Shown here piece by piece: positions 24,499 to 34,451 of a stretch of 64,000 nucleotides of DNA (position 1 is its first letter; every line of letters begins with the position of its first letter). The position numbers were made by a program, and so were the translations under genes. The stretch lies in the NCBI GenBank assembly GCA_020744425.1, contig JAGMUV010000001.1, positions 3,472,001 to 3,536,000 on the forward strand, written 5' to 3'. The stretch comes from Dactylonectria macrodidyma. Its lineage: Eukaryota; Ascomycota; Sordariomycetes; Hypocreales; Nectriaceae. Under the pieces are notes generated by a model. It saw only the letters and a program-made list of their open reading frames with translations. It made no database searches and had not been told where the DNA came from.

Positions 24499-25349
24499 AG
24501 TCTGACCACCTATTAACCGATCACCCCCTTAGCCGATCATCATTCCCCACCAAAATCGATGAAAACGCTACTATTTAATGTAGCTATATTTAATTATATA
24601 AAATAGCTAAACAAAAGTGAAATATTTATATTTAAAATTAAAAATAGGTACAATATTTAAATTAAGCTTTTTTTCTTATTTTAATAAGCTAATTATAGTT
24701 TTTTTTAAGTTAAAGTAAATAATAGCTAAATATATAAAATTTCTATATATTTATAAAATATAAATTTATAATTTTAAATTAATATAATTAAAAATTAAAT
24801 ATATAAAAATTATATTTATTAAATTTATATATATATAAATAAAGTTATAAACTAAAGAAACTAAAAACCCTTTTTTTTAATCTTAATTTAGTACGCTACT
24901 TTTAGAGTTTTTTTACACTTAAATTTACCCTATATTATTACTAAAAGTAAGCATACATTATTAAAGATAATTATTTTAAAATTTAAAAACTTTAATATAT
25001 AAAGCTATTAATATTTACTTATATTTTATAATACTATTTTTATTAATATTTTCTTTTGTATATGTAAGAAGATATTTATATAGTAATATTGTTAAGGTTT
25101 TCTATATAAACTATATATAAAGCCTTAACATTTCACTTTTTTAAACTTTAGCTTTAAAAATAACTATAATTAACTTATTTCATTTAAAAAAAACTTATAT
25201 TGGATTTTAATAGCTATATAAGATATAAATTATTATCTTTTTAATATTCTAGCTATTTTTTATAATTAAATAAATTATATCATTTTAGCTGATTTTAGTG
25301 GGGAAAGTTGGTCGGCTAAGGGGGTGACCGGTTAATAGGTGGTCTGACT
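24499..25349. mobile_element. 851-bp TA-flanked MITE-like element
   Basis: Long terminal inverted repeats begin AGTCTGACCACCTATTAACC at 24499. They match the inverse of the right end ending GGTTAATAGGTGGTCTGACT at 25349 for roughly 55-60 bp. TA dinucleotides border both ends (24497-24498 and 25350-25351), as for Tc1/mariner-superfamily insertions. The interior is AT-rich with no coding trace. It is a nonautonomous or fully RIP-degraded element. Confidence 0.8.
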
Positions 25350-25351
25350 TA

Positions 25352-25765
25352 TATTTTTAAATCTTAAAGTCATGCATATACTATACTTATTAATATTTTA
25401 TATATTAAGAAGTCTTTTAACGCTTCAAAATGAATATATTAGCATTCTTAAATCTATTATATCTATTCTTAAACCTATAAAGCCTAACTATTTAATATAC
25501 ATATATATAAAAGTAAGAAAAACTTATAAATTTATACTATAATACTCTAAAAAAAGTAGATAGGGATAGTTCTATTCTTTAAAGACTTTATTTAAGATAT
25601 TGCCCTTAAAGTACTACCTCTTCTCTACAACTTCCTAACTATTCAAAAGCTTTAAGTTTATAGATCGTTTAATCTAGAAAAAATCTAATAAGTAGTAAAA
25701 GAATCCTAATATATACTACTTCTAAATGATATCTTTCTTAATATACTATTTAAAAAAGACCTAAG
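25352..25765. other. AT-rich RIP-like spacer
   Basis: AT-rich sequence with few CpA/TpG between the MITE and the inverted LTR structure. No readable coding trace. Confidence 0.5.
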
Positions 25766-25991
25766 TGTTACATCAGATAGGAAGGATACATTGTGATATG
25801 AATAAAATCTCTTCATTTCTAGCTATTTGAAGGGCCTAAATCAGCCGTTATATACATGAAGGAAAAGACGGTCTCGTGACCTAAGTTAGGGATCCGAGCC
25901 TTCAGGGGCTCGAGCCTGTGGCCTGTTATAAGGGCATAAAAAAGCAAACATGATCCTAGAGTCTGATGAGAGTCTGATAATAGTTGTGACA
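25766..25991 (-). mobile_element. LTR family A, reverse copy
   Basis: A 226-bp LTR in reverse orientation, with the same length and sequence as the forward copy at 26730-26955. Several differences are C/T or G/A transitions of RIP type. It forms the outer part of the left arm of a long inverted repeat. Confidence 0.85.
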
Positions 25992-26729
25992 CTATAGCTC
26001 ATTCTTAAGGAATGCTAACTTATTCCCGAGTGATTGAAGGGGCCTAATAGGTGCGCAGTCCTGTACACACGCACCTGTTCTATTAGTCAGCAGAGGCCTC
26101 TATAAGTTTCCCCCCTAGTGCTCTAACGGCCCTATATTTATAGGCTATCTTGATCACACAAAATACAGCATTTTGCACCCCTTCTATGGCCTTCTATATG
26201 ACATTTGCTACAGGTAGGCAATTTCTTCTCTGAGGGTTCCTGCGGCTCAGGCTTGGGTAGCTTAGTCTCTTGTAGCTCCGGCTCTTGAGTCTGCTAGCTA
26301 GGGCGCTCTTAGGGTCCGTGGTTATAGTAAGAAAATCGGGCTTCAGTGCGATATTAGAGATGCTATAACTTATGAGAGTCTTCTTTGGCTAGGATTGAAA
26401 ATTAGCAGCCTTGACGCCAGCGATTGCAAGAATATATAATATTAGGTCGCTCAGAGTTTTTCAGAAATAGACATAAGCATCGAATAATGAATTTATAGCC
26501 ACCAATTTGTGCGTAAATTTGAAGATCTAATTCAAGATCTTCTCGCGAGGTATAAAGCTGTTAAAGTGGGAGGTCCATTGTTATTACAGGGCCGTTAGGG
26601 CACTAGGGGGGAAACTTATAGAGGCCTCTGCTGACTAATAGAACAGGTGCGTGTGTACGGGACTGCGCACCTATTGGGCCCCTTCAATCACTCGGGAATG
26701 AGTCAGCATTCCTTGAGAATGAGCTACAG
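25992..26729. mobile_element. Inverted-repeat core between two LTRs
   Basis: The sequence after the left LTR (25992 to about 26134) and the sequence before the right LTR (about 26587 to 26729) are inverse copies, so the arms are about 369 bp each including the LTRs. Both contain an AGGGGGGAAA polypurine-like tract and GTGCGTGTGTAC. The 450-bp middle has a minus-strand zinc-knuckle-like stretch (CSKCHIEGHRRGAKC, near 26165-26220), suggesting gag remnants. No long open frame is present. Confidence 0.65.
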
Positions 26730-26955
26730 TGTCATAACTATCATCAGACTCTCATCAGACTCTAGGATCATGTTTGCTTTTTTGTGCCCTTATGACAGGC
26801 CACAGGCTCGAGCCCCTGAAGGCTCGGATCCCTGACTTAGGTCACGAGACCGCCTTTTCCTTCATGTATATAACGGCTGATTTAGGCCCTTCAAATAGCT
26901 AGAAATGAAGAGCTTCTATTCACATCACAATGCACCCTTCCTATCCGATGCAACA
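26730..26955 (+). mobile_element. LTR family A, forward copy
   Basis: A 226-bp LTR running TGTCATAAC...GATGCAACA, with almost no RIP changes. No internal retrotransposon sequence or matching 5-bp duplication follows. It is the right arm end of the inverted repeat structure. Confidence 0.85.
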
Positions 26956-27694
26956 TACAGCCATCTCCGCGGATCCAAGCTCTTCTACTATGAGCTCGCT
27001 CGTGCTTGTGTGTGGCAAGCTGGAGGCCAAACATCGGACGTAATGCGCAGCGCATATGGAAGCCGCCTCTATGAAGATGAAGATGAGGGATCAGGAGCTT
27101 AGGAAACGACAGGTGCTCACACGGAATCCGTACATGTCACATAATACCAAGAATGGCCATGGCGGTGAACAGTACGTAGATAATGCAGTAGTAGTAATAG
27201 CTTCCCGGCCCGCGGACACACTGCCTTCGGCTGAGGCTACCCCATGCACCCCATCGCCGCTCCAATGTGCATGGGGTGACGTAGTATTTTATATATAAAT
27301 AGCTCGTACTTTTGAAATAATATTTCTCCTATTTAAGCTTTTTATTTAAGCTGATTAATTTACTTATGATTAAATATAGTATTAAAGTAACAATAATCAG
27401 ATTGTAAGACAGGTAAAGATAGAAATACGATGGTTAACCTGTACATAACGCTGGGTCCAGATCAGCGAGGAAGTCATAATTCTGGAAATATAATGAGGAT
27501 GTCAACATTACAGACAAGTCTGAAGCGACTGTGGGTCACGAAACCGCAATCTCCCTGCTGAGCCACATATTCTCATCTCAAAGCTCATGGTTATGGACTT
27601 CAGGCCCGTCGGAGGTGTCTCTTCCTTCCCTACCCCGTTTTGGACAATATCACGCTACCTTAGACGCGTCTAGTCGATCGAATTCATGCGGTCC
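26956..27694. other. Intergenic, no gene supported
   Basis: Two short overlapping frames (ending at 27102 and 27298) show no domain. The region is probably the downstream flank of the next gene. Confidence 0.4.
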
Positions 27695-28614
27695 TTAATT
27701 TCCGTCTAATTCAGTCGGTTGCGATGAACCACTGGGCTGAGGTCTATGAGGAGCAATGTCATAACCCCATGGCGGAATAGCCGCGGTTGAGGCACCGACC
27801 ATAGTCTCAGGAGACAGGGGTACCGTTTTGTCTGTTCCTGGAGTGCGCTGTGAGACCCTGAGGCGGCGGCGTAGTTTCCTATTACTCAGGGCCAGCACGA
27901 TGAGGAGGACTAACGAGGCGGCTAGTGCTGCGCCTAGGATGCCTCCCACGATGGCAGTGTTTGATGTCGAGCCGCTCGTACTAGTTGCGGCAGAGCAGCC
28001 GGGGGCTTGAGAACCCGTCTCAGATATTGAAGGTGAGGTTGAGGTTGAGGATGCCACAGTTGTGCTCTCTGAGAAGGTCGCTTGCGGGCCCAGCTGGCGT
28101 ACCACGGTGCCGATGCCGCTGTCCGGAAGGGAGAAATTTTCATTGCAACACTCGCCGGACGTCCAGCCACCGCCGCAGCACCATTTAGTAGCAGAACAGC
28201 CATTAAGATTGGAGCCTCCCGTCCTGATAACTAGATGACCGACCGTAGCCGTTAATTATGCCACTCCTGAATCGTACTTCGCTTCCAGATTCACTCACAT
28301 TTTTTGTTCAGACAGAACCTGGGACAAGCAGGATCTTGCCAGGTAGAATCCGTGCACCAGGCGACCCATAGGACTGAGTTGGGGCTATTGGACCACGGCC
28401 CAAGGCACAGTCCCGTTGAGAGACAGGCGTCCTTGTTGGTAATGCTGCAGCATGCGCTGTGGGATCCCGTCGTCCCCTTGGCGTATGGGTTGCAGGGTGT
28501 AGCGACGAGGTCCGGGTCCGCCAGGTCGCCATTCATGTCGTAGCATGGTACTGTGTCACAAGTGGCTTGTTGGGCCGCAAGAAGAAGAGCAAGTATCAGA
28601 TTTCTCATGGCCAT
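27695..28614 (-). CDS. Cys-rich secreted/single-pass membrane protein
   Basis: Two exons, 28614-28299 and 28230-27695, give 283 residues. The 68-nt intron starts GTGAGT and ends CTAG, and the phase is kept. Residues 1-19 are a signal peptide (NLILALLLAAQQATC). Residues 20 to about 145 form a Cys-rich ectodomain with the CxxxTNxDxCLSxGLC and KWCCGGG...ECC patterns seen in many uncharacterised fungal surface proteins. A Ser/Thr-rich stalk follows, then one membrane helix at about 198-220 (AIVGGILGAALAASLVLLIV). The tail is basic, then proline-rich and cytoplasmic. It probably sits in the plasma membrane with the Cys-rich part outside. Its ligand or role is unknown. Confidence 0.8.
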
Positions 28615-28836
28615 GACAAGATACGTCTCTCATCGAAGGAGAGAGTTGCTGGTATTAGTAGTAGGAAAATATTTGACGAGAGATTGTGTGGCCTTGGTAG
28701 AAACATATCTCGTGGGCTACAGAACTAGGCAGCATCTCGGTAACTTGGGTCGTGGTCTAAAGATCTCCAAACCTGGGAAGCGGGGAGAGCCCTGGGATAT
28801 AAGAAGCTGCTAACAGGGCCGGCGCCTCTTACTAAT

Positions 28837-29196
28837 TTAGTCTACTCTACCTACCCAGCCTATTAGACGTTTCGACAATGTCAACATCCGAAATTCAGGT
28901 GCTGCTGCAGCATTACGGCATCGTAGGGTATCAACTTGGCCCCACAATACAAACACGGCCTTAGTAGCTTCCGCTAGCAGTGCTGGGCACGTACTCGGCA
29001 TCCTCGATTGAGAACATACTAAGGAAAGTGAATCTACTCGTCCTTCGTAATGGTCGACGTATTTATCGTACAGGTAATGTAGTTGTTCAGGAGATTGTCG
29101 GTGTATAACCGTACCACCTGAAGGCCTGATAGAGGGAGTAATAGATTGGGCGGTCCTTGGGAGGGCAATTTGAGTCGCAACCAGCTGGAAAGTCAA
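28837..29196 (-). CDS. Doubtful small hypothetical ORF
   Basis: 119 residues without a recognisable domain. There is no signal peptide, and several Cys and Arg residues are scattered. It is upstream of the Cys-rich membrane protein gene and on the same strand, 222 bp away, so it could partly be that gene's promoter. Kept only as a possibility. Confidence 0.25.
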   Translation of the reverse strand: MTFQLVATQIALPRTAQSITPSIRPSGGTVIHRQSPEQLHYLYDKYVDHYEGRVDSLSLVCSQSRMPSTCPALLAEATKAVFVLWGQVDTLRCRNAAAAPEFRMLTLSKRLIGWVGRVD

Positions 29197-29940
29197 AGGC
29201 CAGTGATAGTAGCTTCTTGGCCTCTACTTCCCTTTAATACCTCCTTTTAAGAGACGAGTTGGTCTATTTCACCAGGTCAAGTAGAATAATCCATCCAGCA
29301 AGAATTGAGCAGTTCGAATCTTAGTACAACAAGAGGCGCCACTCCAAACTCACTTCCATTTGCGGGAAAATCAGCGCGAGAGGGGGTAGCGAGCTGAGCT
29401 TTAGAATTTGGCATGTATTACAGGAGTGGTTGAGACTAATGCACGCCTTGGCATGGTGGCTTTGTTTGCCACAAAGTATTGGCTGAACCAACTGGTCTAG
29501 ACCGTAGGCGTACGAATCTCCAACACACCAAAGTCTTTCTCCGCTTTAAACCGGAGCTATCACCGCTCCAAGCTAGGTAGAAGCAAGAGAGCCGGCTAGG
29601 TTGGCTAAGCCTTAGCTGATACGCCATGCTCAGCAGATCACTTTCGAGACCAAACAATGTGTGAGGGAATGTCACAATCCAGAAAGCTAATTGCACTACT
29701 TACTAGTGCAGCGTGCATTCTCTTTTGCCGTAGATGGAAATTTAACACGTCCTATTTCTCAATGATGGAATAATGCGCGAGGGCTGACGGTGGCGGACAC
29801 AGTCTGAACCTAGCCTAGCTGTGCTATGACCTCCTGCCCATTCTTTAGCCAATAAGTAACTTATTTGCTAACCAAATCAACATTTCTCATAAACAGTGAC
29901 GCATTCTATGAAGTTAGAGTAGACAAATATGATTTCAGTC
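29197..29940. other. Intergenic, no gene supported
   Basis: Ordinary composition. The minus frame at 29436-29696 is short and featureless. No repeat boundaries were seen. Confidence 0.4.
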
Positions 29941-29969
29941 TACAGTGGGGGTCCAAAAGTTACGACACA
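29941..29969 (+). mobile_element. Isolated mariner terminal repeat
   Basis: TACAGTGGGGGTCCAAAAG plus AAAGTTACGACACAT matches the mariner terminus at 23264 over about 27 bp. No transposase and no inverse partner is found downstream. It is a remnant or a one-ended derivative. Confidence 0.6.
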
Positions 29970-30183
29970 TGTTTATGTACCCAGCCAATCATGCTATGAT
30001 CGCACCAAACAGGAGCGCTGCACTCTTAGAGTGCCCGCTCTACTAATTATGCGATCCACCTAGTATATAGTCATCTGAGAAGTGAATATCTAGTACGAGC
30101 AGCTCCTCAGCTATTAATACAATTTGGTCATATTAAGTACCATTTACTTTACTATTACTAGACATGACTGACATTATTCAAGT

Positions 30184-30700
30184 TGTAACGGTCGTGATCA
30201 CAAGCTAGCCTATACGGGGTATAGGGTAGCAGGTGATTGGTTTCCTCAGGGATATGTTGCAGGGATCACACACTCGTCATGTCACTCGTTAGGACACGTT
30301 GGGTATAGGATAAAAGAGTCTTGGAAAGCGTACAAAACAGCTAGAGGATGTAGGAGGATTCCTACCCTTAAATACAGTGTGTGACTTCCCAACGGTCCCC
30401 CTAGCGACCTCATTCCTCTAGTCAGTCGGTTGCGAGGGCCGGCTTGCTAGGAACTCGATGTCTTGTATCGCGACATGCGTCACATTCCGTTGTGACTTGC
30501 TAACAGCAACAGGATAGACCGGGGTCTATGTTAGCAGAACGGTTAGGCGTACACTTACTGAGCAGTTGAGTGTTACGTTAGGTAATAGTCAAGATACGGT
30601 GATGCGTAGCAGTCAGAGTAGATTGAGGTAACCAAGTTATATCGATAGCTGAGGAGCTGGTGTCCTAGTGACAGGCAGTTCCTTGGGTTTATAATCTATT
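30184..30700 (-). mobile_element. Truncated chromovirus solo LTR, reverse
   Basis: Positions 30184-30254 and 30517 to about 30700 match the inverse of the 3' ~260 bp of the chromovirus LTR (compare 60850-61111). The match starts TGTAACGGTCGTG, has TATACGGGGTATAGGGTAGC and continues to TTCCTTGGGTTTATA. Unlike the full element this copy shows few RIP changes. Its other end is missing. A degraded forward piece of the same LTR may lie at about 30105-30175. Confidence 0.75.
30255..30511 (+). mobile_element. 257-bp solo LTR nested in the chromovirus LTR
   Basis: A sequence with TGTTGC...GCAACA ends interrupts the reverse LTR. It is bordered by a perfect 5-bp duplication, GGATA, at 30250-30254 and 30512-30516. 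Removing it with one copy of the duplication restores the alignment to the chromovirus LTR. The family differs from LTR family A. Orientation is arbitrary. Confidence 0.8.
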
Positions 30701-30740
30701 CTAGTCACGGGTAGACAAGCGCCCTCGCATCATCTATCGT

Positions 30741-32226
30741 TCATGAACCGCTAGTTTTACCAACTGCTAGCTCTGACTTCACTGCGTCTCGCTCTGTCTC
30801 CAGCTTGGCTCTTCGTTCCTCACGTTCGCTAAAGAGGTCGCCGAACAGGTCGAAATGGGGGCGCATCACAATGGTGTATTTAACCAACACCTCCATGCAG
30901 TCAACGATGCGGTCACGGTTGGGACTGGGCATCATGCGGCTGCCTTCAGCTTCCGAGGTGAACTGTGTGTACGCCTTTGGGACTGAGCCTTGGTTGGGTA
31001 TAGTAAACATCCGCATCCATCGGCCCAGGATCCTTAGAGAGTTGACAGTATTGAATGACTGCGATCCACCGCTAACCTGGGCGATTACTAGGGTCCGGCC
31101 TTGTGTTGGGCGAACTGAGCCTGATGAAAGCGGGATCCAGTCTATCTGCTGCTTGAAGATGCTAGTCTAGGAGCCCCGGGTCAGCGTCATGATAACTTTG
31201 TGGCCTCTGCTAGCAGCAGCTTACTAGATTACCGTGCTGTTCTGGGCCGACCCAGACGTGGCCGTCGCTCCACTTGCTAAGCTCCCGCAGTTCCTGCACC
31301 TTGTTGTGGATGTTGTCACATCTATCAACTGTCAAGACTGAAGACCAGTCTCAAAGGCTCGGATCTCTAGCAAACCGGTCTCAAAGACCCGGCTTTTCTA
31401 GCAAGCCGGTCTCGAAGACCCGGATCCCTTGGGATCCGGTCTAACGAGAACCTTATCATAGCTATAAGAGCAACCTACAAATAGGTCTGCCGCGAGCCCT
31501 CAGTTAGATAGAAATCAAGAGCTTCTATTCACATCACAATGCACCCTTCCTATCTGATGCAACAGATGTGCTGTATATCATCCTTCTGTGGCAGGCCGGT
31601 AGGATCATATACGCGAACATCGCAGCCGAGACGGAAGAGGATCCTTGAGCACTCGTAGGCTAGTAGACGGGAGTACGATCTATAAAAGCTTGTTAGAGAT
31701 ATGTAGTTTGAGGTTACATCTTACGCCGGCCGCACAGGCACGTCGACCACCATCGAATGAAGCCGCGAAAGAAGGGCATAGCCTCGGGAGACTTGAGAAG
31801 TGAAGAAGACGAAGGAGAGACTGACCGACTCCTCATACTGCCGTACAGAACGAGAATACGTAGTCTATCATGTCCTCGATTGATAATTTCAGGCTCGACC
31901 ATTTTCAGCGCCGTACTTAATTCCAGTAGCGCAACCCAGTCGGCATCTTCACACGCCTCGTCCAGCAGGAACGGGCGATAGCGCTCACGTATGTCTAGTT
32001 CATCGTCGTCTTTGGAAATAGCGAACGATCGGCCACTATATGTAGGGTTCGGTACCAGCTCCGCCTGGGGTCGTGCGGCATAAGAATTGTTAAGGTCACC
32101 GTGGCCCTTCATGGTGATCGAGGCGTAGAAGCGCCGGAATTGTGCTTGGGTGCGATGGAAAATCGAATATCGAAGGACTAGGGCCGGCCAAGGGCGGAAA
32201 ACTCGCGGGGTTGATTTTGCTAGCAT
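30741..32226 (-). pseudogene. arsH: ArsH-type flavoprotein gene split by an LTR
   Basis: ArsH proteins are NADPH-dependent FMN oxidoreductases of arsenic operons, linked to oxidation of organoarsenicals. Exons on the minus strand are 32226-31826, 31679-31225 (interrupted) and 31166-30741. Introns are at 31825-31680 (GTCAGT...TATAG) and 31224-31167 (GTAAGC...CCTAG). Family marks are FLLDEACED-DWVALLELS, the FMN-binding [60 protein letters not shown] and the C-terminal [11 protein letters not shown] 251-bp solo LTR lies in exon 2 and adds a stop four codons inside (31552-31550). The product would be about 176 residues instead of 341. Without the LTR and one duplication copy the exons sum exactly to 342 codons. 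The first 38 residues, before MKGHGD, look like a mitochondrial presequence; a start at 32112 is the alternative. Confidence 0.92.
31314..31564 (+). mobile_element. Solo LTR inserted in arsH
   Basis: A 251-bp sequence running TGTCACATC...GATGCAACA. It is bordered by a perfect 5-bp duplication, GATGT, at 31309-31313 and 31565-31569. The last ~60 bp (AGCTTCTATTCACATCACAA onward) match LTR family A, but the interior differs and holds three short GGTCTC-AAGACCCGG direct repeats. It is therefore a related subfamily. It has no RIP signature. Confidence 0.93.
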
Positions 32227-32519
32227 GTCTTGGGTGAGAGGACAGGAGGACTTGAATAGAAGAGGAGGTTAGCGTCTTTTATACCTGATTTAGTTACGTC
32301 GAAGCCAATCCGTTTGTTCCCACAACGCTGCGGCCAGGGCGAACGGGAGCCATCTGGCCCCCAAGGACTTACCCACAACCAGTGGACCCATCTGAAAATT
32401 GGCCCATATTCTCCCTGACAAATTCGCGAGTGCAGTATTACGTCTCAACCGTTTCGAGGCACTTGGTAGAATTGGCCATCAGCGGACTGAAGGTTACTTG
32501 ATATTTGTATTCTAAATTC

Positions 32520-33188
32520 TCATTTGCCAATCCAGGCGGCGGCGTCATATTCATCCATCCACTCTACAAATTCGCCACCCGTCGTCGCCCATCCCTTGAT
32601 TCCCTCAAGCAAGACCAAGCTCTCCATCTCGCCATCGCCGCGATCGGCAATATAGTCGCAGAACCAACCGGCCGCTCGGGTACCGCGTCCACGTGAAGAT
32701 GCTGTTGACATGTTCAGAACTTGTTCCTCTTGACCACAGTGGACGAGGCAGCCAATGGCTAACTGAGACATAGAGGGTGTGCAAAAGCGAGGATCATCAC
32801 TCACAGCAATACCAAATAATCTTACGCAAACCTGCGGCCTTGGACATATTGTAGAGAGTCGGAATAGTCGGATACAAGCTTTGGGCGGGTAGATTGATTG
32901 AACCGCGAATTGTGCCGCCCTGAGAAGAATGCAAATTAGTGGTCGCGATCTTGCGCAAGGATGCCCTACGCTGAGCCTGCCTTTTGACAGGGCACGAGGC
33001 GATGAACGCACCTCGTGATCATTGCGCCGTAAATCAACGAGGACAAAGTCTCGCCCGGCGACACTTTTGCCTGCCTTCATCATCTCCAGTAGTTCCTCGC
33101 GCGTCAGGCTTCCCGGCTGTGTATGCCTTGGAGCTGGGTACGCAGCATACCACGGTGGGGTGTTGCCGTGCTCCTGTGTCGATGCCAT
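32520..33188 (-). CDS. arsC: Arsenate reductase, Cdc25/rhodanese type
   Basis: Arsenate reductases of this class reduce arsenate to arsenite through a single active Cys, with electrons usually from glutaredoxin/glutathione. Exons are 33188-33012, 32919-32805 and 32701-32520 (157 residues). Introns are 92 nt (GTGCGT...TCTCAG) and 103 nt (GTGAGT...CAACAG), and phases agree. Visible features are SLTREELLEM, the rhodanese strand DFVLVDLRRNDHE, GGTIRGSINLPAQSLYPT, then IIWYC-SSSRGR. The last gives the C(x)5R phosphatase-like loop (Cys in WYCSSSRGRGTR), followed by AAGWF-DYIADRG. An in-frame ATG at 33305 would add 39 residues. It lies about 290 bp from arsH, same strand, and divergent from ACR3. 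It looks intact. The gene name follows fungal ars-cluster usage; it is not homologous to bacterial thioredoxin-type ArsC. Confidence 0.9.
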   Translation of the reverse strand: MASTQEHGNTPPWYAAYPAPRHTQPGSLTREELLEMMKAGKSVAGRDFVLVDLRRNDHEVRSSPRALSKGRLSVGHPCARSRPLICILLRAAQFAVQSIYPPKACIRLFRLSTICPRPQVCVRLFGIAVSDDPRFCTPSMSQLAIGCLVHCGQEEQVLNMSTASSRGRGTRAAGWFCDYIADRGDGEMESLVLLEGIKGWATTGGEFVEWMDEYDAAAWIGK

Positions 33189-34451
33189 CTTTCTGCTAGT
33201 CAGTGCCGGGGTTAGCGTTCCAAGCAGAATGGCGGCGCTGTGCCAGCGAACGGGGGGTTGTGACTCTCGAAAAGGTTTGCATGTCAACAGCGGCGCATCA
33301 TGCAACCATGGGCTTTTATAGCAATCAAGGTTACCTTAGAACGCTAGCAGATAATTGCACCTCCATGCGGCCCAGCTAGAGCTGGCTTACCAGCGATTGT
33401 ACGGAGTACACGAGGGCGTTGCCCGCACCGGAAGATCCTGTCACCCCCGAGCCATGATTGGTTGATGCTCTGGGTGGGGGAGACTGCAGAGATACCCTCG
33501 AAAGTCATTCATGTGATCCAACAAAAAATCCGATCCCACGCTCTTATCCCATAGAGTGGCATAAGCCTCCACTTCGGTATCAAACAGGGGATCGAGCCAA
33601 TTAGAAAACAATAAATCAAAGGTACATCAGCTTCTACCTATTTTTGCTGGTGCCATAAGTCCAAGCAATCATCTAGTCTACATAAAGCTACATGGCGTGA
33701 GCCTCTAGACAGGCCTAATTCTGCCGCATCTGAGGTCTATGTATGTACCTTGGCTGTGGCTTGTGCCATGTGGGGCTGGTACCGAGATGGAGGCTTATGC
33801 CACTCTAAGGGATGGGGTGCCGTAGGTGGCCAATCATATTCGGGGCATGACAGAGCCCTCATCGAAACTGGTTTAGCCATCACCGTGGGAAATTATAGCG
33901 CCTTGCCCAGCCCAGAGCCTCGCCCAAAGCCTCTCAGCTACAGCCAGAGTGGCCGGATGCACTCATGCAACATTCGCTGGCAATATTGTACACTTTCGGG
34001 CCATTATTGACGGAAATCTCGACCGACTGGGTCAAAACCCTAGAGCTCAGCGCAGCACTGCGCATGGGTCCGTGTAGTAATTAGAGCGGGCGCCGGGATC
34101 GGATCAAACCCGAGACCTGATGAGCGCATCTGGCCAGGGGTGGGACTCGCTACTTGGAATCTGCGGGCATCTGTCATGCCCCGGGTCTCATTGGCCAGGA
34201 CTAGCCACGCCGAAACCGTCGCCACCAAGAATTCTTTTGATGGACGGATGTCCAACGGGGTTGAGAGATCATTTCGTCTTAGGAGAACCTTCTAGGACAA
34301 ATTTGCAGTCTCTTAATCTCTGCTGGCACATATAAACTGGGTCAGCGCAACTTGTCGGACAAATAAGCACCATCAAGATCGTTCTCTTCAATTCCGAGAG
34401 ACCAAACCACTCTTACAAAAGGCACTCGACTCTGACCTCAACCGTTCAAAA
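33189..34451. promoter_or_regulatory. Divergent promoter region of arsC and ACR3
   Basis: A 1.26-kb intergenic region between the arsC start (minus) and the ACR3 start (plus), so both are transcribed outward from it. A TATA-like CATATAAACTG lies at about 34328-34338, roughly 120 bp before the ACR3 ATG. Inducer-binding sites cannot be identified by eye. Short frames inside are featureless. Confidence 0.5.

Noticed and set aside
25766..26955. A complete retrotransposon with two LTRs
   Set aside because: The LTRs face in opposite directions and the 740-bp core lacks polymerase or integrase sequence.
34080..34150. tRNA-like GGTTTGATCC with TGGCCAG upstream on the minus strand
   Set aside because: Spacing between the A- and B-box-like motifs is too short for an anticodon arm.
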